From Burkholderiales bacterium (GTDB lineage: Bacteria; Pseudomonadota; Gammaproteobacteria; Burkholderiales; Burkholderiaceae_C), in the NCBI GenBank assembly GCA_028868995.1, contig JAGWTH010000037.1, forward strand, positions 1-37,207: a stretch of 37,207 nt of DNA, read 5' to 3'. Shown piece by piece: positions 1-8,358 of the stretch. A program made the translations under genes and the position numbers. Within the stretch, counting starts at the first letter, position 1. Every line of letters starts with the position of its first letter. The notes under the pieces were generated by a model. It was not told the DNA's origin and did not search any database. It saw only the letters and a program-made list of their open reading frames with translations.

Positions 1-142
1 TCGTGTACCTCGGCTCACGGTTTACGCTCCACGCTTCCTCCCCACGCTCGGTCGCCCTCGCGCAGTTGCGCTTCACTTGCCTCGCTGTGGCCAGCTCGGC
101 CGGGGACTTGCACCCCGAAGATCGCGCCCATGCTGGGCGCAC
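1..142 (-). mobile_element. Group II intron, 5' end (domain I), runs off the left edge
   Basis: Read on the minus strand from 142 leftwards, the sequence opens with GTGCGCCCAGCATGGG. This matches the conserved 5' start of bacterial group II introns (GUGYGCCCgGCAUGGGU). The order of conserved domain I blocks follows: a GGGGTGCAAGTCCCC hairpin (about 119-105), a purine-rich stretch with AAGTGAAGCGCAAC, then GAGGAAGCG, GTAAACC and finally GAGGTACACGA at the window edge. This resembles the beginning of class C introns such as the Bacillus halodurans type, as I recall it. The rest of the ribozyme and any reverse transcriptase would lie outside the window. The 5' boundary sits 8 nt after the stem of the infA terminator, and class C introns are known to insert just behind intrinsic terminators. 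The intron class and its activity are inference; the 5' motif is directly visible. Confidence 0.8.
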
Positions 143-167
143 AAACAAAAGCGGCCCGATGGGCCGC
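143..167 (-). terminator. Rho-independent terminator of infA
   Basis: On the minus strand a perfect 7-bp GC stem, GCGGCCC-ATC-GGGCCGC (167-151), is followed by TTTTGTTT (150-143). It lies 35 nt after the infA stop codon. The T-run ends exactly where the group II intron begins, so the terminator probably also served as the intron's insertion site. Confidence 0.8.
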
Positions 168-202
168 CCTGTCGTTGCGCTCGCCGGCGCGCGGGATGCG
201 CC

Positions 203-466
203 TCAGCGGCGGCGGTGCTGCGGCGGCGCGCCGGTGGTGGTGCGGTTGGGCAGGTGGCGGAACATGATGCGCCCCTTGGTCAGGTCGTAGGGCGACAGCT
301 CCAGGCTCACGAAGTCGCCGGCGATGATGCGGATGTGGTTCTTGCGCATCTTGCCGCCGGTGTAGGCCACCAGCTCGTGGCCGTTGTCCAGGATCACGCG
401 GTAGCGCGAATCCGGCAGGATTTCGGCCACGCGGCCGTTCATTTCGATCAGTTCTTCCTTCGCCAT
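203..466 (-). CDS. infA: Translation initiation factor IF-1 (long betaproteobacterial form)
   Basis: This 87-residue protein is IF-1, the OB-fold factor that occupies the ribosomal A site during initiation together with IF-2 and IF-3. It begins [11 protein letters not shown] and carries the family core [10 protein letters not shown] and [12 protein letters not shown]. The E. coli protein has 72 residues. The extra C-terminal part here ([17 protein letters not shown]) is basic and typical of the second IF-1 type found in Burkholderiales. The start is fixed by the MAKE opening and by an AAGGA sequence 7 nt upstream. The gene stands alone, not beside rpmJ as in the ribosomal-protein operon, so a second infA copy may exist elsewhere (inference). 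A strong terminator follows it. Confidence 0.95.
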   Translation of the reverse strand: MAKEELIEMNGRVAEILPDSRYRVILDNGHELVAYTGGKMRKNHIRIIAGDFVSLELSPYDLTKGRIMFRHLPNRTTTGAPPQHRRR

Positions 467-678
467 GCGGGTCCTTCTGGCACATCCGGTGCCGCCGTAG
501 CGGGCAGCATTGCGGCCCCCAAGTGCGGAGGGCGGGCGCCGGTTCGTGGATGGATGGGCCGGCCTCACGGGCCGGGACGTGCAAACCGGCGTCACCGGGC
601 CGGCGCGTGCGCCGGGGGCGGGGTCTGCTTCGTGGACCGGCCATGCGCTCGGCGCGCACTCCAATCCCTTACCCGCGT

Positions 679-684
679 ATTGTA
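679..684 (-). promoter_or_regulatory. Possible infA promoter (-10 element) in the 467-782 gap
   Basis: The 316-nt stretch between infA and the RcnB-like gene holds no convincing gene. On the minus strand it contains TACAAT (684-679), a 5/6 match to the -10 consensus, with only a weak -35 (CTGCAA, 17 bp upstream). If used, it would give a leader of roughly 200 nt containing a GC-rich inverted repeat, CCGGCGC-GT-GCGCCGG (600-615). Readings in all frames look like GC-driven shadows. Confidence 0.35.
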
Positions 685-782
685 GGCCGGCGCGACCGGG
701 CTTGCAGGAGCGCGGGTCCATCGGCCGCGGCGAAGTGCCGGTCGACGACCCCGAGGCTGGAAGCCCAGGCCGGCGCAGCGGT

Positions 783-1289
783 TCAGCGGCTCAGGCCGTT
801 GATGCCGTCGACGACCATCATGGTGCCCGCCGCCACCAGCAGGATGTCGCCCGCGACCTGCACGTACCTGTGGTTCACGGGCACCGGCGGCAGGGTCACG
901 AGGATCTGGGCCGGCACCGGCGCCACCACCACGGTCGGCGGCAGCGGCTGGCCGACCACCCACACCCTCTTGGCGTGACCGGGAGGCTGGCAGCCGTTGT
1001 GCTTCTTGGCCAGGCCCGGCGGGCAGTGCGAGGCGTAGTAGCGGTGCACGGAATCCCGGTCCTGGGCCACGAAGTAGGCCCCGGGCCGCAGTTCCCTGCG
1101 GGCCTCGTGCCGGTCCGTGCCTTGCCTGCCCCTGCCACCATCCCGGTCCCGGTCGTGGCCGCCTCGCGGCCCGTCGCCGCCCTGGCCGCCACCGGCCCAG
1201 GGCGGTGGTCCGGCAAACGCGGGACCGGCCCCGATCAGGGCGGCCAGCAACAGGGCGGGCAGGCGATGGTTGCGGTGGGGGGCGGGCAT
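783..1289 (-). CDS. RcnB/CigR-like secreted protein
   Basis: This predicted 168-residue protein starts at an ATG with AAGGAG 6 nt upstream. It has a signal peptide (basic MPAPHRNHR, hydrophobic [13 protein letters not shown], then PAFAG), so it should be periplasmic or outer-membrane associated. A low-complexity region rich in Gly, Asp and Arg follows (about residues 28-60). The C-terminal half has the RcnB-family pattern: [19 protein letters not shown], then a VVGQPLP turn, and finally a hydrophobic segment ending [12 protein letters not shown]. RcnB of E. coli is a periplasmic protein involved in nickel and cobalt homeostasis, and CigR-type relatives are linked to virulence regulation in Salmonella. 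Whether this one handles metal is unknown. No rcnA efflux gene is nearby. It follows gshA on the same strand, 122 nt away. Confidence 0.75.
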   Translation of the reverse strand: MPAPHRNHRLPALLLAALIGAGPAFAGPPPWAGGGQGGDGPRGGHDRDRDGGRGRQGTDRHEARRELRPGAYFVAQDRDSVHRYYASHCPPGLAKKHNGCQPPGHAKRVWVVGQPLPPTVVVAPVPAQILVTLPPVPVNHRYVQVAGDILLVAAGTMMVVDGINGLSR

Positions 1290-1366
1290 GGGGTCTCCTT
1301 CCTCGGCGTCGATACGGAACCAACGCCGACTTTCGCAGAGGATCGGGCCCTGCCCCTGCAAGAAAT

Positions 1367-1381
1367 GCTGCAAATTGCAGC
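1367..1381. promoter_or_regulatory. Inverted repeat between gshA and the RcnB-like gene
   Basis: GCTGCAA-A-TTGCAGC is a perfect 7+1+7 inverted repeat, 78 nt upstream of the RcnB-like start and 31 nt after the gshA stop. As an operator it would sit upstream of the RcnB-like promoter. As RNA (minus strand) it can form a 5-bp stem followed by ATTTCTT, a weak terminator for gshA. I cannot decide between the two. Confidence 0.35.
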
Positions 1382-1411
1382 GGCCGCCGACCGAGCGGTC
1401 GCCGCCGCCGG

Positions 1412-2965
1412 TCAGACGGCGGCCAGCGCGGGCGCCACCGCGCCTTTCGAGCGCCCCAGGCGCTCCGCCGAGATGTACTGCTGGCGGTACTGCTCGAAAG
1501 GCAGGGTGTCGGCCGCCTCCACGGCCGCCTGGTCCTCGACGGACTGGCGCACCAGCGCCTCCATCTGCGACTGCAGGCTGCCCGGGAAGGGCAGCTTCAG
1601 CAGCTTCGCCTTGGCCAGTTCGGACTGCGCCAGCGTGAAGGCCGGGAAGCTGTTGCCGTGCTCGCCCGCCAGGGCCGCCAGCACCCGCGCCGACGGCAGC
1701 ATGTCCGGGTTGCCCAGCAACGCCTCGGCGGCGCGGACCGCGTCGCCGTAGTCGCTGGTGCCGTGCACGCGGTCCAGCAGCGCGGCGATCGGCGCACACT
1801 CGGCCACGATCTCCGCGCCCCAGTCGACGAGCTTCACCTCGCGGCCGCCGCGCTCCAGCGTGACCGCCGGGTCGCGCCCGAAAGCCGCCGTGCGGTGCTG
1901 GTTGCGGCCCAGCGCGGCGATCTCCTGCGGCGTGTCCTCGGGGCTCGCGGCCAGCAGGCAGTGCAGCAGGAACACGTCGAGGAAGCGGATGGTCTGCGCC
2001 TTGATGCCGATCGGCACGAAGGGATCCAGGTCCATCAGGCGAACCTCCACGTACTCCACGCCGCGCTCGCGCAGGGCATGCAGCGGGCGCTCGCCGGGGC
2101 GGATCACGCGCTTGGGACGGATGGTGCCGTAGAACTCGTTCTCGATCTGCAGCAGCGTGGTGGAGAGCTGGTTGTACTCGCCGCCCGGGTTGACGATGCC
2201 CACCTTCTCGTAGGCCGGATAGGGCCGGGTGAGCGCCTCGTACAGGGAGGACGCATAGCCCTCCAGGCTGTTGTAGCTCACCGCCAGGCTGGCCTGCGCC
2301 TCGCTCTGGTAGCCCAGGCGTCCCATGCGCAGCGAGGTGCCGTGCGGCATGTAGACCGTGTTCGGCGACAGCATCTGCAGCTCATGCTTGCGCCCCGCCA
2401 CGAAGGTGGCGCAGGCGGCCGGCGAGGCGCCGAACAGGTACAGCAGCAGGAAGGCCTGGCGGCGGAAATTGCGGATCAGGCCGAAGTACTCGGCGTCGCT
2501 CACGCCCGGCAGCGACCAGTTGTAGTGGATGCCCGAAATGGTCTGCATGCGCCGGCCGTAGCGGTGCGCCAGGCCCATGCGGTACACGCTCTTGGCACGG
2601 CCGACATTGGAGGCGCCGTAGCGGCCGATCGGGATGTTCTCGTCGGCGGGCAGCCGGCACGGCATGCTGCTCACCCACATCATCTCGTCGCCGAGCGCGC
2701 GGTAGGTGAACTGGTGGATGCGGGTGAGCTCCTCCAGGCACTGCTCCACGCTGGCGTGCACGCCGGTGATCAGCTCCAACTGCGACTCGCTGTAGTCGGT
2801 GGTGATGTTCGGATGCGTGAGCGCCGAGCCCAGCGCCGCCGGATGGGGCGTCAGGGCCAGGGCGCCGGCGGCGGTCGCACGCAGGCTTTCCTTCTCGATG
2901 CCGCGACGGATGCCTTGCAGCCGCGCGGGCGCCAGCGTGCTCAAGGCCTGTTGCAATGGGGTCAT
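1412..2965 (-). CDS. gshA: Glutamate--cysteine ligase (E. coli type)
   Basis: GshA performs the first, rate-limiting step of glutathione synthesis, joining L-glutamate and L-cysteine through the gamma-carboxyl at the cost of ATP. The 517-residue product has almost the same length as E. coli GshA (518). It shows the family N-terminus GIEKESLR, the TDYSESQLELIT block, and the MQTISGIHYNWSLP and GRLGYQS segments of the active-site fold. I chose the ATG at 2965 (MTPLQQAL) over an ATG 25 codons upstream, because homologues start there and a GAAGAGAAGAG purine run precedes it. No gshB lies in the window. The gene diverges from the SRPBCC gene across a 218-nt gap in which I see no clear promoter. 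Confidence 0.95.
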   Translation of the reverse strand: MTPLQQALSTLAPARLQGIRRGIEKESLRATAAGALALTPHPAALGSALTHPNITTDYSESQLELITGVHASVEQCLEELTRIHQFTYRALGDEMMWVSSMPCRLPADENIPIGRYGASNVGRAKSVYRMGLAHRYGRRMQTISGIHYNWSLPGVSDAEYFGLIRNFRRQAFLLLYLFGASPAACATFVAGRKHELQMLSPNTVYMPHGTSLRMGRLGYQSEAQASLAVSYNSLEGYASSLYEALTRPYPAYEKVGIVNPGGEYNQLSTTLLQIENEFYGTIRPKRVIRPGERPLHALRERGVEYVEVRLMDLDPFVPIGIKAQTIRFLDVFLLHCLLAASPEDTPQEIAALGRNQHRTAAFGRDPAVTLERGGREVKLVDWGAEIVAECAPIAALLDRVHGTSDYGDAVRAAEALLGNPDMLPSARVLAALAGEHGNSFPAFTLAQSELAKAKLLKLPFPGSLQSQMEALVRQSVEDQAAVEAADTLPFEQYRQQYISAERLGRSKGAVAPALAAV

Positions 2966-3183
2966 GGGATCTCTTCTCTTCTTCGCCCGGTTCTCGTCCG
3001 GCGTGGAAGTTAACACCTTTGCACAATCCCTGCTCGCCACGGCGCCAGCGCGGTGGCCGCCCCTGTGCTAGGGATTTCCCTCGCGGGGAGTACTTTTCCT
3101 CGACAGTCTCCCCTGGCCGCGCCCCGGGCCGGCCGGGCAACCCCGGCTGGCAGAATGGGTCGGCGAAGGAGAACCGGACCGCC

Positions 3184-3657
3184 ATGACCATCAGCGTTCA
3201 GATCGACCTGGGCTACGAATTCGAGGTCCGGGCGAAGTTCGACGAGGTGTTCGCGGTGCTGTCCGACGTGCCGAAGTCGGTCTCCCATTTCCCCAAGGTC
3301 CGCAAGCTCACCCACCTGGACAACGGCATCTACCAGTGGGAGATGCAGCGGGTGGGCACCCCGCAGATCCACATCCAGACCGTCTACGCCTGCCAGTACG
3401 TGGCCGACAAGGCCAGGGGCACGGTCCGCTGGACGCCGGTGGAGGGCGTGGGCAATGCCCAGGTCCGCGGGCACTGGAAGATCACCGACCGCCACGGCCG
3501 CTCCACGAAGGTCGCGTTCCACACCGAAGGCACGGTGACCGTGCCGTTCCCGGCCCTGATGAAGCCGGTGATCGCGCCCCTGGTCACCTCCGAATTCGAG
3601 AAGCTGGTCGAGAAGTACATCGCCAACCTGGTCGAGACCTTCGGCGGCGAGGTCTGA
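3184..3657 (+). CDS. SRPBCC-family (START-like) protein
   Basis: The 157-residue protein fits the SRPBCC helix-grip fold. It has an N-terminal beta strand (YEFEVRAKFDEVFAVLSDV), a central antiparallel sheet with alternating polar and hydrophobic residues, and a long C-terminal helix (SEFEKLVEKYIANLVETF). Proteins of this fold bind lipids, polyketides or other hydrophobic ligands, sometimes as cyclases. Nothing here indicates the ligand. There is no signal peptide, so it should be cytosolic. An AAGGAG (3166-3171) lies 12 nt before the ATG, which is somewhat far, but no closer in-frame start exists. It converges with the esterase gene, leaving 5 nt between stop codons. Confidence 0.75.
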   Translation: MTISVQIDLGYEFEVRAKFDEVFAVLSDVPKSVSHFPKVRKLTHLDNGIYQWEMQRVGTPQIHIQTVYACQYVADKARGTVRWTPVEGVGNAQVRGHWKITDRHGRSTKVAFHTEGTVTVPFPALMKPVIAPLVTSEFEKLVEKYIANLVETFGGEV

Positions 3658-3662
3658 GTCCG

Positions 3663-4328
3663 TCAGCCCGGCGCCAGCGCGCGCAGCAGCCAGGCGTTGA
3701 GGTCCGCGATCTCCTGCGGGCTCACGGAGTGCCCCATCGGGTAGCTGTGCCACTCGACGTCATGGCCCAGCGCCAGCAGCGTTGCGCGCGAATCCTCGGC
3801 GCGGTCGAACGCGACGATCTCGTCGTCGGTGCCGTGCGCCAGGAAGATCGGCGTGTCCAGGTTGGCCGGATGCCTTTCCTGCGCCGTGGTGTCGGCCAGC
3901 GGCAGGTAGCCCGACAGGCCCACGATGCCGGCCAGCGGCTCGGAGTGGCGCAGGCCGGTCAGCAGCGCCATCGCGCAGCCCTGGGAGAAACCGGCCAGCA
4001 CGATGCGCCGCGAAGGGATGCCGCGCTGGCGTTCGCGCGCGATGAGCGCCTCCACCAGCGACTGCGAGCGGCGCAGCCCGGCCTCGTCCTGCGGCGCGTC
4101 GGCGCCGAAGCCCACCACGTCGTACCAGGCCCGCATGCGGTAGCCGTTGTTGATGGTGACCGGGATCACCGGCGCGTGCGGGAACACGAAGCGCACCGGG
4201 CCCACGGTGTCGAGGTCGAGTTCCTCGGCGATGGGCACGAAGTCGTTGCCGTCTGCGCCCAGGCCGTGGAGGATGAGGATGGTGGCGCCGGGTTCGTCGC
4301 CCGTCACCGCTTCGATCGCGTCCAGCAT
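3663..4328 (-). CDS. Carboxylesterase, alpha/beta hydrolase (phospholipase/carboxylesterase family)
   Basis: The 221-residue protein belongs to the carboxylesterase II/YpfH-like alpha/beta hydrolases, which cleave short-chain and aryl esters in the cytosol. Visible elements are the oxyanion-hole loop LHGLGADGNDF near residue 20, the nucleophile elbow GFSQG (Ser nucleophile), the acid segment LAHGTDDEIV and the catalytic His in YPMGHSVSPQEI. All three members of the triad are present and the length matches the family (about 220). No signal peptide is seen. The natural substrate cannot be told from sequence. It reads in the same direction as the serine hydrolase upstream, with a 45-nt gap. Confidence 0.88.
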   Translation of the reverse strand: MLDAIEAVTGDEPGATILILHGLGADGNDFVPIAEELDLDTVGPVRFVFPHAPVIPVTINNGYRMRAWYDVVGFGADAPQDEAGLRRSQSLVEALIARERQRGIPSRRIVLAGFSQGCAMALLTGLRHSEPLAGIVGLSGYLPLADTTAQERHPANLDTPIFLAHGTDDEIVAFDRAEDSRATLLALGHDVEWHSYPMGHSVSPQEIADLNAWLLRALAPG

Positions 4329-4373
4329 GGGCGTTCTCCTTGTCTTCAGCAGGCGATGGGCGTGCTCATGGCT

Positions 4374-5435
4374 TCATTGTGCGGCCGCCAGGGCGCGCGC
4401 GACCCGCGTGACGAAGCCCGGGCTGTGCGCCGGATCGATCCAGCGCACCACCACCACGGCCTGGTGCTCGGGGTCGACCCAGGTGTAGTGGCCGCCGGCA
4501 CCGACCATGAACCAGCTCGCGCGGGAGGCGTCGGCGAACAGGCCGCCGTCGCGATTGAGCCAGGTGAGCCAGCCGTAGAAGGGCGCGATGGCGCAGGGCT
4601 GCCGCATGCGCTCGACCCAGTCGGCGGGAAGGAGCTGGCGTCCTTCGTGGCGGCCGCCGTCGAGCAGCAGCTGGCCGATGCGCGCCTGGTCGCGCGCGCC
4701 GATCGACACGCCGCCGCCCCAGTGCGAGCCGCCCGGCACCGACTGCACGCGCCGGCCGCCGATCTCGACCCAGGCATCGTCGTAGCCCTCCCAGCGGAAG
4801 CCCTCGCCCGCGCCCAGGGGCTGCAGCAGCGCCTCGCGGAACACCTCCGGCAGCGGCCGGCCGAACAGGTGCAGCAGCGCCAGCGAGAGCTGGTTGATGC
4901 GCACGTCGTTGTATTCCCAGTGGCTGCCCGGTGGCTGCAGCGGGCGCGGCTCGCCCTTGCGGCCCTGCGGCGGCTTCGGGTCGTGCGCCACCCGCCGGTT
5001 GTGCTCCACGGTGTCGGGCATGCCGAAGCAGCGGCCTTGCCATTCGCTGGTCTGCTCCAGCATGTGGGCCCAGGTGACGGCGCGGTTGTGCGCGTCGTCG
5101 AAGCCGATGCCCGGCAGCCGCGCCGCGATCGGCTCCCGCGGATCGGGCAGCAGGCCGCGCGCATGCGCCAGGCCGGCCAGCAGCGCGAGATAGGTCTTGG
5201 CGACGCTGAAGGTCAGGTCGGCGCGGTCCGGCTCGCCCCAGGCCGCCACTTCACGGCCGCCGACGCGGATCACGCCGGAGACGCCGCCGCGGGGATGGAC
5301 CGGACCGCGCAGCCGGTCGAAGGGCGGCGGGTCGGCGTGGTGCACGCCCCAATGGGCGGGATCGGCGGCGGGGTCCCGCGGCCAGGGCACCTCGTGCGCC
5401 TGGGCGTGGGCGATGGCTTCGCTGAAGTCGGGCAT
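4374..5435 (-). CDS. Serine hydrolase, class C beta-lactamase-like
   Basis: The 353-residue product is a member of the beta-lactamase/DD-peptidase superfamily. Ser and Lys of the SxxK motif are in TFSVAKTY, and the YxN motif is in WEYNDVRINQ. A C-terminal GGHYTWVDPEHQAVVVVRW strand resembles the KTG-strand region, with the usual HxG/KxG variation. It lacks an obvious signal peptide, unlike secreted AmpC, so an esterase or peptidase role is more likely than antibiotic resistance. That is inference. The start ATG (MPDFSEAIAHA) has no good ribosome binding site, and a GTG just upstream could also be used. It diverges from the Nudix gene over 42 nt. Confidence 0.82.
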   Translation of the reverse strand: MPDFSEAIAHAQAHEVPWPRDPAADPAHWGVHHADPPPFDRLRGPVHPRGGVSGVIRVGGREVAAWGEPDRADLTFSVAKTYLALLAGLAHARGLLPDPREPIAARLPGIGFDDAHNRAVTWAHMLEQTSEWQGRCFGMPDTVEHNRRVAHDPKPPQGRKGEPRPLQPPGSHWEYNDVRINQLSLALLHLFGRPLPEVFREALLQPLGAGEGFRWEGYDDAWVEIGGRRVQSVPGGSHWGGGVSIGARDQARIGQLLLDGGRHEGRQLLPADWVERMRQPCAIAPFYGWLTWLNRDGGLFADASRASWFMVGAGGHYTWVDPEHQAVVVVRWIDPAHSPGFVTRVARALAAAQ

Positions 5436-5477
5436 CACCCGAGCATACGGCCACGCCGCTCTGCTAGCCTCGTGGCC

Positions 5478-6347
5478 ATGGAGTTGAACACGATCCGCAA
5501 CGAGGGCCCGGCCGCGCCCTCGGCCACGGTGGTGCTGCTGCGCGACGCGGCGGACGACCTGGAGGTCTTCCTGCTGCGCCGCCACGGCCAGTCCGCCGTG
5601 CTGGGCGGCGCCTACGTCTTCCCCGGCGGCAAGGCCGACCCCGAGGACCGCGAGTGGGTGGATCGCCTGGACCGCCCCGCGGGCGAGCTGCAGGAGCTGC
5701 TGGGCGAGCCCGGGCTGGGGTCGGAGGAGGCCGCGGCGCTGTTCGTCACCGCGATCCGCGAGCTGTTCGAGGAGAGTGGCCTGCTGCTCGCCGACGTGAC
5801 GCCCGAGCAGGCGCGCGAGGCCTGGGCGAAGCTGCGCGAGGGCCCGCGCTTCGACGAGCTGCTGGGACCCCGGAACCTGCGCCTGGCCGCGGGCGCGCTG
5901 CGTCCCTGGTCGCGGTGGATCACGCCGGTCCTCAGCAGCGTCACGCGCAAGCGCTTCGACACGCGCTTCTTCGTGGCCGCGGTGCCGCCGGGCCAGGAGC
6001 CGGCGCACGACCAGCACGAGGCCACCGAGAGCGCGTGGCTCACGCCGCGTTCGGCGCTGCGCCAGTACTGGGACGGCCTCATCGAGCTGGCGCCGCCGCA
6101 GATCATGAGCCTGGCGCACCTGGCGCGCCACCGCAGCGTGGCCAGCGTGTTCGCTTCCGCGGCGGCCCGCCGGCCGCCCTGCATCCAGCCCGAGCCGCAC
6201 GACGTCGAGGGCCTGCGCGTGCTTTGCTACCCCGGCGACCCCTGGCACTCGGTGCGCGAGCAGGCGCTGCCGGGGCCGACGCGGCTGACCTGGCGCGAAG
6301 GGCGCTTCGAGCCCGACGCCGGACTGCCCATCCTGCTGGGCGACTGA
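5478..6347 (+). CDS. Nudix hydrolase, NUDT19-like
   Basis: The 289-residue protein opens with a Nudix domain: the FPGGKADPED segment, followed after a long insertion by RELFEESGLL, which supplies the REUxEExGU metal-binding part of the Nudix box. The canonical spacing between the first glycine and REUxEExGU is widened by roughly 40 residues. That widening is characteristic of the NUDT19/RP2-like group, some of whose members hydrolyse CoA and its esters. The C-terminal 100 residues are conserved in that group but not catalytic. The substrate is therefore possibly a CoA derivative (inference from the subfamily). No clear ribosome binding site precedes the ATG. The gene converges with the DUF808 gene, 7 nt apart. 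Confidence 0.85.
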   Translation: MELNTIRNEGPAAPSATVVLLRDAADDLEVFLLRRHGQSAVLGGAYVFPGGKADPEDREWVDRLDRPAGELQELLGEPGLGSEEAAALFVTAIRELFEESGLLLADVTPEQAREAWAKLREGPRFDELLGPRNLRLAAGALRPWSRWITPVLSSVTRKRFDTRFFVAAVPPGQEPAHDQHEATESAWLTPRSALRQYWDGLIELAPPQIMSLAHLARHRSVASVFASAAARRPPCIQPEPHDVEGLRVLCYPGDPWHSVREQALPGPTRLTWREGRFEPDAGLPILLGD

Positions 6348-6354
6348 GGCGTCC

Positions 6355-7275
<921 letters not shown>

Positions 7276-7315
7276 GGCGGGTCGGTCGTGGGGATGCGCT
7301 CATTATCATGAGGCC

Positions 7316-7609
7316 ATGACCGAGCCGGACGCCGAGGGCGCAACGTACCAGGCGCTGCTGCTGCCCTCGGGCCGGCGCTTCGCCGCGCCGGCGGGGCGGG
7401 CGCTGCTGCTGGCCGCGCAGGACGCCGGGATCGTGCTCGCGAGTTCCTGCCGCAACGGCACCTGCCGCGCCTGCCTGCGCCCCCTGCGCTCGGGCCGCGT
7501 GCACTACGAGATCCCCTGGCCGGGCCTGCTGCCCGAGGAAAAAGCCAGCGGCCAGTGGGTGCTTCCCTGCGTGGCCTGCCCCGACAGCGACGTCGTGCTG
7601 GGCGACTAG
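7316..7609 (+). CDS. 2Fe-2S ferredoxin (plant type)
   Basis: The 97-residue protein carries a single plant-type [2Fe-2S] domain. Cluster ligands are the three cysteines of CRNGTCRAC (CX4CX2C, about residues 45-53), and a fourth in VLPCVACP near residue 84. It is a cytosolic one-electron carrier of the kind that feeds oxygenases or reductases. The spacing is standard and no reductase domain is fused. The start ATG is preceded by a modest AGG. It lies 29 nt upstream of the cytochrome c gene on the same strand, so the three redox genes may be one transcript, though a cytosolic ferredoxin and periplasmic cytochromes need not work together. Confidence 0.88.
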   Translation: MTEPDAEGATYQALLLPSGRRFAAPAGRALLLAAQDAGIVLASSCRNGTCRACLRPLRSGRVHYEIPWPGLLPEEKASGQWVLPCVACPDSDVVLGD

Positions 7610-7638
7610 GAGTCCGCGCGGTGGCATAGTCGCTTCCC

Positions 7639-8358
7639 GTGCGCGCGTTCCTCCTCTCCATCGCCCTGCTCTGCGGCGCAGCCGCGGCCACCGCCGATCC
7701 CGTGGTGTTCCAGGACACCATCGCGCAGCGCACCCTCGCCTGCACCGCCTGCCATGGAAAGCAAGGGCGGGCCGGCCCGGACGGCTATTACCCCCGCATC
7801 GCCGGCAAGCCCTTGGGCTACCTGTACGCGCAGCTGCTGAACTTCCGGGACGGCCGCCGCCACTACGGCCTGATGGCCGGGCTGCTGGAACCGCTCTCGG
7901 ACGACTACCTGTTCGAGATCGCCCGCTACTTCTCCGGGCTGGACCTGCCCTACCCGCCGCCGCCGCCCGCCGACGCACCTCCCGAGGTGCTGCAGCGCGG
8001 CCGCGTCCTCGCGCTGCAGGGCGACCCCGACCGGCGCCTGCCCGCCTGCATCGACTGCCACGGCCAGGCATTGACCGGTGTGCGTCCGGCCGTTCCCGGC
8101 CTGCTGGGCCTGCCGCGCGACTACCTCAACGCGCAGCTGGGCGCCTGGCGCACGGGCCAGCGGCGCGCGTTCGCGCCCGACTGCATGGCGGAAGTCGCGC
8201 GCCGGCTCTCGCCGCAGGAGCTCGCGGCGGTGACGGCGTGGCTCGCTGCGCAGGCCCTGCCCCGCGATCCGCACCCGGTGGCCGTCCCCGAGCCCCTGCC
8301 GAAGCGGCCCCTGGAATGCGGCGCGGCGCCGCTGCCCGTGCGGGAGAGCGCACGGTGA
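7639..8358 (+). CDS. Di-haem c-type cytochrome, c4-like
   Basis: The 239-residue precursor begins at a GTG with a signal peptide (MRAFLLSIALLCGAAAATA), so it is exported to the periplasm. Two haem c attachment sites are visible, CTACH at residues 35-39 and CIDCH at about 137-141, each in its own cytochrome domain as in cytochrome c4. The segment GYYPRIAGKPLGYLYAQLLNFRDGRR is the typical c4 surface around the first haem. A Pro-rich linker (YPPPPPADAPP) joins the domains. Its likely role is electron transfer between a membrane dehydrogenase and a terminal oxidase. The stop codon overlaps the GTG start of the next cytochrome by 4 nt, which implies coupled translation. Confidence 0.88.
   Translation: MRAFLLSIALLCGAAAATADPVVFQDTIAQRTLACTACHGKQGRAGPDGYYPRIAGKPLGYLYAQLLNFRDGRRHYGLMAGLLEPLSDDYLFEIARYFSGLDLPYPPPPPADAPPEVLQRGRVLALQGDPDRRLPACIDCHGQALTGVRPAVPGLLGLPRDYLNAQLGAWRTGQRRAFAPDCMAEVARRLSPQELAAVTAWLAAQALPRDPHPVAVPEPLPKRPLECGAAPLPVRESAR

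Noticed and set aside
15..659. A 214-codon minus-strand reading through infA and the intron start
   Set aside because: It is out of frame with infA, crosses the terminator hairpin and runs into the ribozyme sequence. No domain is visible.
4374..5435. Antibiotic-resistance beta-lactamase
   Set aside because: SxxK and YxN are present but there is no signal peptide, no ampR neighbour and the KTG motif is not canonical. An esterase or peptidase role is more likely.
3336..6347. Open reading frame of about 1,000 codons on the plus strand
   Set aside because: It is antisense to the esterase and beta-lactamase-like genes and only its 3' part (from 5478) is a real gene, the Nudix hydrolase. The rest is repetitive Arg/Ala/Gly/Val-rich translation produced by high GC in the third codon positions of the opposite strand.
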